A model generated the notes under the pieces. The model had not been told where the DNA came from. It was given only the letters and a program-made list of their open reading frames with translations, and searched no databases. This document shows positions 25,448-33,956 of a stretch of 40,618 bases of DNA, in pieces. A program made the translations under genes and the position numbers. Position 1 is the first letter of the stretch; each line of letters begins with the position of its first letter. Source of the stretch: Butyrivibrio sp. (lineage in GTDB: Bacteria; Bacillota; Clostridia; Lachnospirales; Lachnospiraceae); NCBI GenBank assembly GCA_024692165.1, contig JAILMY010000091.1, positions 1 to 40,618 on the forward strand, given 5' to 3'.

Positions 25448-26851
25448 TTAAAACTGGGCATATATAAACGCTGTATCTCCAATATAAGCAAAAACAAATG
25501 TTAATATTATAAAGCAAAGAACTACGACCTTGTTCCAGAACTTACCAAGATCCAGTGGCTTTATAGGATTGTTCCATTTGTTTCTGAGTATAGCAATTAC
25601 CTGAATCACCAGAAGTATGATAACAAAAACGATCGTATAGTCATAAATATAATGAATACCGGTCTTGAATGAGAACATCCGTCTGATGATATCTACGGCC
25701 TTTCCAATATCATTGGTTCTAAAAGGCACCCATAAGAGTGCTACGCAGATATAGTTAATTACAACTGCAGCAAAACCTGCAATTGAATTGTCATTTGCTC
25801 CTTTTGCGGGCTTTTTCTTTCTGACATCACTAAAAATCTTGTGAACAACTGAAGCCAGAGCATGAAATGCTCCCCACGCAACAAATGCCCAGCTTGCACC
25901 ATGCCAAAGTCCACTTAACAGCATAGTAATAAACAGGTTCGTATAGGTCTTAAGTTTTCCTTTTCTGCTGCCTCCAAGTGGAAAATAAACATAATCCCTA
26001 AACCATGATGATAAACTTATATGCCATCTTCTCCAGAAATCTGAAGGGTTCTTGGCCAAATAAGGAAGATTAAAGTTCTCGCCAAGATCAAATCCCATCA
26101 TTGTTGCGATACCGATCGCCATATCTGAGTAACCGGAAAAATCATAATAAATCTGGAGTGAATAGGAAATTACAGCCATCAATATGCTGAAGCTGCTGTA
26201 TGCCTCAGGAGCTGCATAAACCGCATCAACGCAAACTGCAAGCCTGTCTGCTATGACTTTTTTCTTGAAAAGTCCTATGAGAAAACGCTGGCCACCGGCG
26301 CTGAGGTTCTCCCATGTAATAACATGACTATTCTTTAACTGAGGCAGAAAATCATGGGCCTTAACAATAGGTCCGGAAACAATCTGCGGGAAAAAGCCGA
26401 TATACAAGAGAACATTTAAAGGCTGCTTCTCCACTTCAATCTTATGATTATAAACATCAGCTATATAACTGATTGACTGGAAAATATAAAATGAAATTCC
26501 CAAAGGAAGAATGATGTTTAAGGCTGTATATTCGATGCCAAGGAGATTGCTAAAACTCTCAGCAAAGAAATTAAAATACTTGAAAATGCCCAGAACCACA
26601 ACATCAACGACTACACCAAGCACAAGATACTTCTTGGCATTTAGCCTGTCTGAATCAATCCTGAGTCCCAGGAAATACATCAGCCCTGAAACTGCTATCA
26701 AAAGCAGAAGAAACCTAATGTCTCCCATAGAATAGAATACATAGCTTGAGATTAAAAGGAGTATCTTCTGCTTCCTGTTATCCTTGATCATGCACATCAG
26801 CGCGATAACCACGCACAAGAAAAGCGCAAATTTAATACTTATAAAACTCAT
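25448..26851 (-). CDS. MBOAT-family O-acyltransferase (AlgI/PatA/DltB-like)
   Basis: A 467-residue polytopic membrane protein. It has the family block DFWRRWHISLSSWFRDYVYF (271-290) and the active-site LWHGASWAFVAWG (His317). FFPQIVSGPIVKAHDFLPQL around 153-172 is also typical of the AlgI group. Such proteins pass an acyl group, commonly acetyl, through the membrane to an extracytoplasmic partner or polysaccharide. The ATG follows the stop of the SGNH gene by 1 nt, and its GGAGG site lies inside that gene, so the two are translationally coupled. MBOAT plus SGNH partner is the known alginate/peptidoglycan/teichoic-acid acylation pairing. Confidence 0.93.
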   Translation of the reverse strand: MSFISIKFALFLCVVIALMCMIKDNRKQKILLLISSYVFYSMGDIRFLLLLIAVSGLMYFLGLRIDSDRLNAKKYLVLGVVVDVVVLGIFKYFNFFAESFSNLLGIEYTALNIILPLGISFYIFQSISYIADVYNHKIEVEKQPLNVLLYIGFFPQIVSGPIVKAHDFLPQLKNSHVITWENLSAGGQRFLIGLFKKKVIADRLAVCVDAVYAAPEAYSSFSILMAVISYSLQIYYDFSGYSDMAIGIATMMGFDLGENFNLPYLAKNPSDFWRRWHISLSSWFRDYVYFPLGGSRKGKLKTYTNLFITMLLSGLWHGASWAFVAWGAFHALASVVHKIFSDVRKKKPAKGANDNSIAGFAAVVINYICVALLWVPFRTNDIGKAVDIIRRMFSFKTGIHYIYDYTIVFVIILLVIQVIAILRNKWNNPIKPLDLGKFWNKVVVLCFIILTFVFAYIGDTAFIYAQF

Positions 26852-26852
26852 C

Positions 26853-27878
26853 TCAGTTTTCCTCCGGTCTTACAACACTCATCAGTTCCTCTGCGATCAT
26901 CCTGTGACCATCAGAATTCAAATGACCGCTTCCAGGCTTTGAATTAGAAAAACCGTAAGGTAAAGTATAGTCATTCTCGTATTCGGAAATAAACTTATCA
27001 GCCATATTAACAACTGTGACGCCATAGCTGTCGCAAACGTTCATAAATACTGCGTCTGTATCAGTCTCTTCTATAGAAAGTGATCCATCCTCCTCAATCA
27101 CAACATTAGGATGAAACAGTATTACAATTTCTCCATCGTATACTGAAGTCATGAGCTCAAAGGTTTTTCTCAATGCCTCTTCATAATCCTCAAGGCTGTC
27201 ACCCTTTTTGGCTGTATTTCCTGCAGTATTATCTTTGCTTATCTTTTGAATTTCTGACAATTTAGAATTAACATTATATAACAATGGTGAATACTCTTTG
27301 AGATAAATCTGAAGCTTTCTTTTGAAAGACAACGTATTCCAAATATTCTCACCGGTTTCTTTTTCATCAAACCCGCGCTGGTCTAAAGCCTTTTCCAATT
27401 CCTTTACGGTAAAAGTAGTTTTTCCGGTCTCTATAATAATCTTACTTGAATCAGGGAATTCCTCTACTAGTGCGCTAAAACCTTTCACAATACTTGGAAA
27501 ATAATTAGCGTCCTGAGATACACAGTATACGTATGCCTCGTCCTCGTAGCCAAGCCAGCTGTTAAGCAGATCATAATACCTTTCGTATGTTCCAACCTCT
27601 TTGCCCTGACTATGTGACGCGCCAATGGCTACAACATAGTTATCAGCCAGTTTGTCCACATTATTGACATAGCCACGCTTATCCACAGTGTGATAACCTC
27701 TTCCCTCTGTGCCAAAAACAATGCTTGACCCGGGATTTAAAATTGCACTTGTGGCTCCCTTTGATCTGTCAATCCATCCGGCTGTACGATTATAAAAAGC
27801 CAGTACCACATTCATGATCAGCACTGTCACAATGATAGCTAATATCCAACTCCCAATCTGCTTAAAAACCTTATTCAT
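26853..27878 (-). CDS. SGNH-fold partner of the MBOAT acyltransferase (AlgJ/AlgX/DltD-like role)
   Basis: A 341-residue protein with an N-terminal membrane anchor (about 9-28) and an extracytoplasmic domain. Block I appears as VAIGASHSQG (83-92) with candidate nucleophile Ser88 or Ser90. The C-terminal block is HLNSDGHRMIAEEL, with Asp323 and His325 as the D-x-H pair. The fold and its place directly before an MBOAT gene fit an esterase-type transferase that finishes O-acylation of the polysaccharide outside the cell. Overall similarity to named families is weak. Its leader holds a terminator-like hairpin (27899-27929) only 20 nt before the ATG, and a promoter with repeats lies further upstream. 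Confidence 0.8.
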   Translation of the reverse strand: MNKVFKQIGSWILAIIVTVLIMNVVLAFYNRTAGWIDRSKGATSAILNPGSSIVFGTEGRGYHTVDKRGYVNNVDKLADNYVVAIGASHSQGKEVGTYERYYDLLNSWLGYEDEAYVYCVSQDANYFPSIVKGFSALVEEFPDSSKIIIETGKTTFTVKELEKALDQRGFDEKETGENIWNTLSFKRKLQIYLKEYSPLLYNVNSKLSEIQKISKDNTAGNTAKKGDSLEDYEEALRKTFELMTSVYDGEIVILFHPNVVIEEDGSLSIEETDTDAVFMNVCDSYGVTVVNMADKFISEYENDYTLPYGFSNSKPGSGHLNSDGHRMIAEELMSVVRPEEN

Positions 27879-27898
27879 TATATGTACCTTTTCCTATA

Positions 27899-27929
27899 AA
27901 AGACGTGGATAAAAAACATCCACGTCTTT
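27899..27929 (-). promoter_or_regulatory. Terminator-like hairpin in the 5' leader of the O-acylation operon
   Basis: A perfect 12-bp stem, AAAGACGTGGAT on both arms (27899-27910 with 27918-27929), with a 7-nt loop. It sits between the predicted transcription start (about 27941) and the ribosome binding site AGGAAAAGG. It could be an attenuator or a 5' stabilising stem. Reading it as a second terminator of the upstream gene is possible if the promoter prediction is wrong. Confidence 0.55.
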
Positions 27930-27947
27930 CTATTAATAATATTTTCG

Positions 27948-28009
27948 ATTATAAAATAAATAAAATTGCACTTGACAAAATATCATATTCCTTGACGAAA
28001 TGTCAAGTG
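27948..28009 (-). promoter_or_regulatory. Promoter and candidate operator of the SGNH-MBOAT-acyltransferase operon
   Basis: TATAAT on the minus strand at 27948-27953. Upstream, two near-identical 11-mers, ATTTTGTCAAG (27971-27981) and ATTTCGTCAAG (27991-28001), stand 20 bp apart, the first overlapping the -35 zone. The second forms an inverted repeat with CTTGAC at 28002-28007, and a further TTGACA follows. A poor -35 with helically phased repeats is typical of an activator or repressor site, but the regulator is unknown. Confidence 0.5.
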
Positions 28010-28020
28010 TCAATATAACC

Positions 28021-28062
28021 AAGAAATCGCAGATACGGGCCAATTGCCGCATCTGCGATTTT
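28021..28062 (-). terminator. Intrinsic terminator after the 818-aa beta-helix gene
   Basis: A 15-bp stem (28024-28038 with 28047-28061, one wobble pair, core CGCAGAT-CGG) and an 8-nt loop, with T-rich sequence at the end of the stem. It lies 35 nt after the stop at 28096. Confidence 0.8.
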
Positions 28063-28095
28063 GGAAAATCACATATTATTTGTCAAAATGTTTTG

Positions 28096-30552
28096 CTATC
28101 TCTTAGTATATGTAGCAAAATCTGCATCGTTGTTTATAAAAGTATTAGCCGAATAAGCAACAGCAGTTCTCCTTTTAGCAGAGTTCGCTTTATTCCCGGA
28201 CATTTCTAAAGTATCATTATTTGTTCCGGTGATTGACATTGACATTGGATAGTTCCATGAAGTCGTTTTACTGAAAGTAAACTCGTTGTCAATCATTTCA
28301 AAGTATCTGACTGTACTCTGCTGTGACAAGTTTATACTAATTCCCTTTTGTCCCGTTTCTACCTTTAGTCTATTCTCAATAAATTTAATTGATTGCTCAG
28401 GATTAACCTTTCCCTTTGCATTGTTATACACAGATATTGAAGAACCTTTTTTGCCCAGTGAATCAATTTCATTATTCTCTATAAGGATATCACCTTTAGC
28501 ATTTCCAACAGCGATACAAGCAGAATATGTCGTTCCCGGATAGATTTTATTGCCGGAAATATTAGTGTTTCCCAACGGAGAAATAACTTTAATCAGATTA
28601 GTTGCGCTATAATCAGTTGCTTCCTTTCCATTATGATAGTAAGCCCCATCAATTCCTGAACGAATCACATTATCACATACAATCATTGCGGCGTCGGAAA
28701 CCTGATCCCCACGTGAAGTTGTGGTAATGGCAGAAGTGCAATAATCAATCTCTATATGGTTATTGCTGATAGTAGCCGGTCCATATTGACGTATACCACA
28801 TCCAAATTCACCAATAAGAGTATTGTTGGTGACTACCGCATATAAATCGCCTTCTGTTCCCTTATTACATATATATCCTTCTCCACAACCGCCATTTGTA
28901 ATTGTGTTGTGATTTACTGTAAGGTTGCTTACTTTTGTATAAATAGCTTCCCTATCATGCCCGTATCCAAGGAGATCCTCGATTTCATTATCCTCTACCA
29001 GAGCATTATCACCACGAATACAGATAAAGTTAGCATTTAGTGCGTGCACTGATACAAAATCATCTGCTGTCTTAAGAGTTTTGAACTTATTTCCCAGGAT
29101 GGTAATATCCTTGGATTTTGTATATGTATTGTTCGTTACATCTCCAATCCAAATCGCAGATACCGGTCCATAAGTAATTTTTTCTTTTCCTATATTATAA
29201 AATTCGTTTTTGTAGTAATAAGTATAATCTGAATTAGCACTATGATATACAGCTACACGATCTATGTCCTGGAAAATACAATCTGTAACTTCATCACTTG
29301 CAAATTTGGCGTCCTGTTTTGCAAATGCAAACGAAGCTATACCTGCATTTTTGAATATACATCTGGTGTAATTAACTCTCTGTGCTCCCTTAGGCGATAC
29401 ATCGATCATGACAGTATTAGAAAGTCGCTCTCCGGGAGTTAATACTGTCTTTTTTGTTCCTCCGTTACAAGTAACATTACACATTGTAATACCATAGGGT
29501 GCTGTCAGATTCAAATTCTTCAACTCGCAATTTTCGCGGTCAATACCTGAAATAGAAATACCTTTAGGCACTGTTATGGCCTTATTTGCCAGATTAAAAA
29601 CTCCTTCCGGTATTACAACATCTGATTTTGCTAACGAAAATGCCTTTATCAGATATGATGAGTCATCTGCATTACCATCGCCAACAGCCCCCAGCTGCTT
29701 AATATTTATTGAATCGTCATACTGAAGGTTGGCAAATAATCCGCTATCAAGTTTTTCATAAACATTGCCTTTGGATTCAGAGATATCGTATGTTCCTGCG
29801 CCTCCATCATCGGCACTGTAATAACCTCTTGTAGTAACAGTCATTCCGGACGTAACTTTACTGCTTACAAGATCAGCAACAGTGTCAAATTCGTTGAGAT
29901 TAACTTCCTCAACAGCTTCCTCGACAATTTCCTCTTCGATTTCCTCTTCGATTTCCTCTTCGATTATCTCTTCTTCAGGTTCCTCCGCACCCTCTTCCGG
30001 AGTCATACTTTCTTCAGGAACTGCGCTGGCTTCCTCATCAGCCAGCACCAAAAAGTCATCAGAACTCCCCGATGCTTCAACTTCAGAGCCTTCCGATGGT
30101 TCGAATTCTGAGCCCTCCGATGGTTCAAATTCAGATTCCGCCTCAGCTTCTAACTCCGGTTCAACTTCAATGATCTCTCCTACGACACGGTAAGTTCCCC
30201 AGCTTCTGTATATGGTCATCCATCTGATATCTTCATTTGGTGCCAAATACTCTCTGTAGTCGGGGATCACATTAAGATATGTTTCCACCTCAGATGGACT
30301 GTTTCTTACAATAAGAGCATCTATACCATGCTCAAAAATAATAGTCCCCACACCTACTTCTTCACATTCTTTGTAAGAGATATACTTGCTTGACTTCCCT
30401 GTCCGATTGGTATAGTAATAAGCCTCAACTTCCTGCTCATTCTCAGAAGGGTCTCTCCTTGCACCTAGAACACTGCCCTCATACTTGGCAATGCCTATGA
30501 CGGCGAGCAATACAATAACTAATAATACTCCATAAATCCTCTTTCTATTCAT
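28096..30552 (-). CDS. Membrane-anchored right-handed beta-helix protein (pectate-lyase-3/tailspike-like), 818 aa
   Basis: A membrane helix (about 7-21) is followed by a small unassigned segment (about 45-125) and a Glu/Ser-rich linker (130-220). The linker holds tandem FEPSEGSE and EIEEEIEEE repeats. The entry module follows: TVADLVSSKVTSGMTVTTRG, YYSADDGG and SINIKQLGAVGDGNADDSSY (281-300). A long right-handed beta-helix makes up the rest. Signature residues shared with the paralogs are NANFICIR (506-513), GYGHDREAIYTKV (529-541), GEGYICNK (557-564) and GCGIR (584-588). No sortase motif or C-terminal helix is present, so the N-terminal helix should hold it at the membrane with the beta-helix outside. 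GGGGTGATG precedes the ATG. It stands alone between two terminators. Confidence 0.85.
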   Translation of the reverse strand: MNRKRIYGVLLVIVLLAVIGIAKYEGSVLGARRDPSENEQEVEAYYYTNRTGKSSKYISYKECEEVGVGTIIFEHGIDALIVRNSPSEVETYLNVIPDYREYLAPNEDIRWMTIYRSWGTYRVVGEIIEVEPELEAEAESEFEPSEGSEFEPSEGSEVEASGSSDDFLVLADEEASAVPEESMTPEEGAEEPEEEIIEEEIEEEIEEEIVEEAVEEVNLNEFDTVADLVSSKVTSGMTVTTRGYYSADDGGAGTYDISESKGNVYEKLDSGLFANLQYDDSINIKQLGAVGDGNADDSSYLIKAFSLAKSDVVIPEGVFNLANKAITVPKGISISGIDRENCELKNLNLTAPYGITMCNVTCNGGTKKTVLTPGERLSNTVMIDVSPKGAQRVNYTRCIFKNAGIASFAFAKQDAKFASDEVTDCIFQDIDRVAVYHSANSDYTYYYKNEFYNIGKEKITYGPVSAIWIGDVTNNTYTKSKDITILGNKFKTLKTADDFVSVHALNANFICIRGDNALVEDNEIEDLLGYGHDREAIYTKVSNLTVNHNTITNGGCGEGYICNKGTEGDLYAVVTNNTLIGEFGCGIRQYGPATISNNHIEIDYCTSAITTTSRGDQVSDAAMIVCDNVIRSGIDGAYYHNGKEATDYSATNLIKVISPLGNTNISGNKIYPGTTYSACIAVGNAKGDILIENNEIDSLGKKGSSISVYNNAKGKVNPEQSIKFIENRLKVETGQKGISINLSQQSTVRYFEMIDNEFTFSKTTSWNYPMSMSITGTNNDTLEMSGNKANSAKRRTAVAYSANTFINNDADFATYTKR
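29931..29966 (-). repeat. 12-bp tandem repeat in the acidic linker
   Basis: Three consecutive copies of CCTCTTCGATTT (plus-strand reading, last copy with one change) encode the EIEEEIEEE stretch of the 818-aa protein. Confidence 0.85.
30084..30131 (-). repeat. 24-bp tandem repeat in the acidic linker
   Basis: Two adjacent 24-bp units with four differences encode two copies of the FEPSEGSE octapeptide in the 818-aa protein. Confidence 0.8.
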
Positions 30553-30721
30553 ACATCATCACCCCTTCATAGAAATAAATAGTGTTAATTTAATTATCAC
30601 AAAAATTCGTCAAAGATTGAAATAAAAAAACGTGTTAAACACTGATATTTTCGTAAAATTTCGGCAATATAGTTTATCTTTTTTTTATATATGAGAGGTG
30701 ATTTTTTATTTTTCGTTAAAA

Positions 30722-30755
30722 ATGGGAGAATCAGATTTTTGTCTGATTCTCCCAT
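30722..30755 (-). terminator. Intrinsic terminator after the CotH-kinase gene
   Basis: A perfect 14-bp stem (30722-30735 with 30742-30755, ATGGGAGAATCAGA) and a 6-nt loop, followed on the minus strand by TTTTAACG. It lies 25 nt after the stop at 30780. The A+T-rich stretch 30553-30721 that follows must hold the promoter of the 818-aa gene. No convincing -35/-10 pair was found there. Confidence 0.88.
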
Positions 30756-30779
30756 GTAATCGTACAATCTTGCTTTATA

Positions 30780-33700
30780 TTATTTAATCTTCAAAACAAT
30801 GTTATCACTCTTTGTCAACCTGCCGATGCTATCAGTGACGACGCAATATGTCTGCATACCCTCAATCTTTTTAGCAGCATATCTGACATATTCATTAGTA
30901 TAGCAGCCGGCCTTATGGAATTTTCCATCTCCGCCTGACTCTTCCGGAATCATATAATACCAGGAGTATTTTACGTCGCTTGAAGAAGTTTCCACCTTAA
31001 AACTTGCTTTCTTACCAAGCTCAGCTTCTATCTCTTTACCATTAGGATATTGTATTTCAACTTTACCTTTATCGACTAAAAGAGTCGCTGTTCTACCAAC
31101 AAGCTTTTTACCATCTTTGTTGAGAATTACACAGTAAACCTGCATTCCTTCTGTCCTCGCTGAAGCCTTTACTGTGTACTGGTTAGTGTAGCATCCGGCC
31201 TTATGGAATTTTCCATCTCCGCCTGACTGCTCCGTCTTCTTATAATACCAGGAATACTCAACACCTTCTCCCTGAACATCAATAGAAAATGTGGCATCAG
31301 CTCCATTTCTTGGTACTACAACGTCTTCGGTGTCTTTCAGTATCCTAAATTCTTTTACAATAGTAGCTGAAACAGCATCTGTTGTGACCTTATGCCCATA
31401 GGCATCGGTAATTACGCAATACACCTGCATGCCATCGAGTTTAGCATATATGCGTCTTGTGTATTCGGGAGAATTTACTCCTGTCTTAACAAATCTGTTA
31501 GATCCGGGAACTTTTGCATACCACATAAATTGTACATTTTTACCGGTAGCTTCAACACTGAATACAGCGCTTTCGTTCGCTTTGCTCACAACAATATCTG
31601 TTGGCAACTTATTTACTACAAATTCAGTCTCAAGCTTTGTGTCTAACTTGGCAGGTATTCCATTGTAATCGAGAGAGCCATTTTTATCATTTACAATAGA
31701 TACCACGTCATAGTAATATTCAACACCCTCTTCGGCAGTATAGTCTGTAAATGTATTGCCCTGAATAACACCTGATACAGGGGACCATTCTTTATCCACT
31801 CTTCTGTAGACACGATAGCCCTCTACGTCTGCCTCTTCTCTCCATTTGATCACAATTCCATCTTCTATAGTGTTTGCTGAATATACCCAAACGTTAGGAA
31901 TAAGATTCCTATAGAACTGGTTCATCCAGTTGAACCTGCTATATAGGAAATTCTTAAAGTATTCTACGTTCTCATCCAGTGTTTCAAATGGTGTCATCTG
32001 ATTATTTGAATACTTCTTGGATACAATCCATCCTGCTTCACCAAAATTTCTTTCAAAAACAGCTTTATACTGAGCATAAGTTGCATCTATCAATCCGCCA
32101 TCATCCGCAATAGTCTGAAGATAATCACTGTACTCAGCAAATACCTCTTCTACAGCCTTCTGGAACTCACTGTATTTCAACAGATATGGATACCAGTTAC
32201 ATTTTGAAGCCATTGCAACATTAGGCAATCTAAGGCCTGGCAAACTATCTCTTGCATTACCGCTGGAAAGATCATAATCCCATGCAGGGCCTGCATAAAA
32301 AACGCCATCTTTATAGTAAAAGTATACCGAACTAAAGTTAAAATCAGTATTCTTGATATACTCAGTGAAAACATAGAATCGAGCGAACGAATCAATATCA
32401 ATAGCCTCGGAAACTGCAGCATAATCGCCACTGTCAATAATGGCTGTTATTCTGTCAAGAGTTGCCTGCACAGAAGCCAGCTTCTCTGCTGAAGGCTCCT
32501 CTGGCTCCTTAAATGAAAATCTAAGGCCATTTGCATTTGTTATATATGTTGTTCCGCTTTCAACTCTGCTCTTTTCAAACTCCAAAATAAAATCATCGCC
32601 GTCAGGATCGATGTCTACTCTTGTTTTACCTGCTTCTATAGCTTCTGCAAGAAGATAGCATCCCTTAAAGACACCATCTATCCATAATTCTACATACTGA
32701 GCCTCTGATGTGTATGTCACACCCATTTCTCTGGCTATGGTAAGTGCAGTAGCATTTCTCATCAGAGATGCGTCATAACAGTTGGCAAGAAGACACCATT
32801 TCTTAGCTTTTCCCATGCCAAGTACATCCTGTTTGGAAGAAAGCTTAATATTGTATGGCTTCTTTTCAGCATTAGCAGTTGAGTTACCTCTAACCTTGAT
32901 TTTGCCTCCGTCACTTATAACTGCTCCATTTGAGTCAACGATAGCAATATCAGTATCAATATATCCTGTTTTCTTATTCAACGAATTACCTTCGCCGTTT
33001 TCTGTGCTGATATATACCTGTGGAACCTCTGCGGTTTTATAAGCAAGATTCTCAATTGCCTCAGTGATTCTCTCTGTCGCTGAGGTTATTTCTTCATCAG
33101 ATACAACTGCATAATCGAAAGCACTTACCTCATCCAATAAGTTACGCAGTACAGTAGCTGTTTCGCTTGTGAAGTATGCTTCAAAATACTTAGGGCATGA
33201 AGCTATCGCCTTTTCCAATCCTTCAATCAGTTTGGCTCTGGCACCTTCTTCATCAAGTTTTTTTGCGCTGACAGTTACGGTAAGGTTACCTGTAATTTTG
33301 GTAATACGATATGTGAAGACATTTCCTTCTTCAGAAATGGTCTTCAGATTCTTGTAATTACCTGTACCCTCAGTGATCTCAATGCTATCGAAAGCATAGC
33401 CTTCATCAATGACAACAGAAAAATTAACCTGTCCGTCGCCGGTAGTATCAATTTCTCCGGTATCAGAATTACGGGCAATAGCACTTTCTGCATTCTCAGA
33501 AACAACTGCTTCCTCAAAATCTTTTCTGTCATATGCAATGATTTTGCCGCCTTCAAAGCTACTGAATGATACAACAAAGCCCTCCTCAACTGCTGCTGTG
33601 TTATCTGAAGTTCCCTCCTCAGATGCAGTTTCTGCAATCTCAGCTTCTTCTGTTTCATCATTCTCACTTACTACCGGACTGTTGTCTTCAACATTCAAAT

Positions 33701-33917
33701 CCTCAGAAATCAACTCTTCAGAAATCAACTCTTCGACATTTTCATCATCGAGCTCTGTCTCTTGCTCTTTCTCTTCAATTATTACTTCTGTGTTATCATC
33801 ATTTTCGTCAAGACTCTCAGTTTGCACATTTTCAAATTCTGCAGCAAATGCAGTAGTAGCAGGCCAGATATTTACAACCAGCGCAACTGCTAAAAAGATA
33901 CCCCACAACCGTTTCAT
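30780..33917 (-). CDS. Secreted CotH-family kinase with FN3/Ig-like domains
   Basis: A 1045-residue exported protein. A signal peptide (1-26, ending AFAA) is followed by a Glu-rich linker (about 31-112), a beta module (115-220) and a helical module (220-295). The CotH kinase domain (about 299-670) has IKVRGNSTANAEKKPYNIKL, WCLLANCYDASLMRN, the likely catalytic Asp525 in EYIKNTDFN, and the metal-binding GPAWDYDLSSGN (Asp547, Asp549). An FN3-like domain (675-757) and three Ig-like repeats (767-854, 861-950, 953-1045) follow. CotH proteins phosphorylate extracellular or spore-coat proteins. The ATG at 33917 has an AAAGGGAAA site; a frame start at 33932 lies on top of it. It has no anchor motif. 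Neighbouring exported proteins are possible substrates (inference). Confidence 0.87.
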   Translation of the reverse strand: MKRLWGIFLAVALVVNIWPATTAFAAEFENVQTESLDENDDNTEVIIEEKEQETELDDENVEELISEELISEDLNVEDNSPVVSENDETEEAEIAETASEEGTSDNTAAVEEGFVVSFSSFEGGKIIAYDRKDFEEAVVSENAESAIARNSDTGEIDTTGDGQVNFSVVIDEGYAFDSIEITEGTGNYKNLKTISEEGNVFTYRITKITGNLTVTVSAKKLDEEGARAKLIEGLEKAIASCPKYFEAYFTSETATVLRNLLDEVSAFDYAVVSDEEITSATERITEAIENLAYKTAEVPQVYISTENGEGNSLNKKTGYIDTDIAIVDSNGAVISDGGKIKVRGNSTANAEKKPYNIKLSSKQDVLGMGKAKKWCLLANCYDASLMRNATALTIAREMGVTYTSEAQYVELWIDGVFKGCYLLAEAIEAGKTRVDIDPDGDDFILEFEKSRVESGTTYITNANGLRFSFKEPEEPSAEKLASVQATLDRITAIIDSGDYAAVSEAIDIDSFARFYVFTEYIKNTDFNFSSVYFYYKDGVFYAGPAWDYDLSSGNARDSLPGLRLPNVAMASKCNWYPYLLKYSEFQKAVEEVFAEYSDYLQTIADDGGLIDATYAQYKAVFERNFGEAGWIVSKKYSNNQMTPFETLDENVEYFKNFLYSRFNWMNQFYRNLIPNVWVYSANTIEDGIVIKWREEADVEGYRVYRRVDKEWSPVSGVIQGNTFTDYTAEEGVEYYYDVVSIVNDKNGSLDYNGIPAKLDTKLETEFVVNKLPTDIVVSKANESAVFSVEATGKNVQFMWYAKVPGSNRFVKTGVNSPEYTRRIYAKLDGMQVYCVITDAYGHKVTTDAVSATIVKEFRILKDTEDVVVPRNGADATFSIDVQGEGVEYSWYYKKTEQSGGDGKFHKAGCYTNQYTVKASARTEGMQVYCVILNKDGKKLVGRTATLLVDKGKVEIQYPNGKEIEAELGKKASFKVETSSSDVKYSWYYMIPEESGGDGKFHKAGCYTNEYVRYAAKKIEGMQTYCVVTDSIGRLTKSDNIVLKIK
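30907..31228 (-). repeat. 288-bp intragenic repeat with a 34-bp identical core
   Basis: The 34-base string starting CCGGCCTTATGGAATTTTCC (plus strand) is identical at 30907-30940 and 31195-31228. The 288-bp offset (96 codons) equals one Ig-like repeat of the CotH protein. It encodes the SGGDGKFHKAG core of the last two repeats. Confidence 0.85.
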
Positions 33918-33956
33918 AATTTTCCCTTTCATAACTTTTTTTGCAATTTTATTTCA

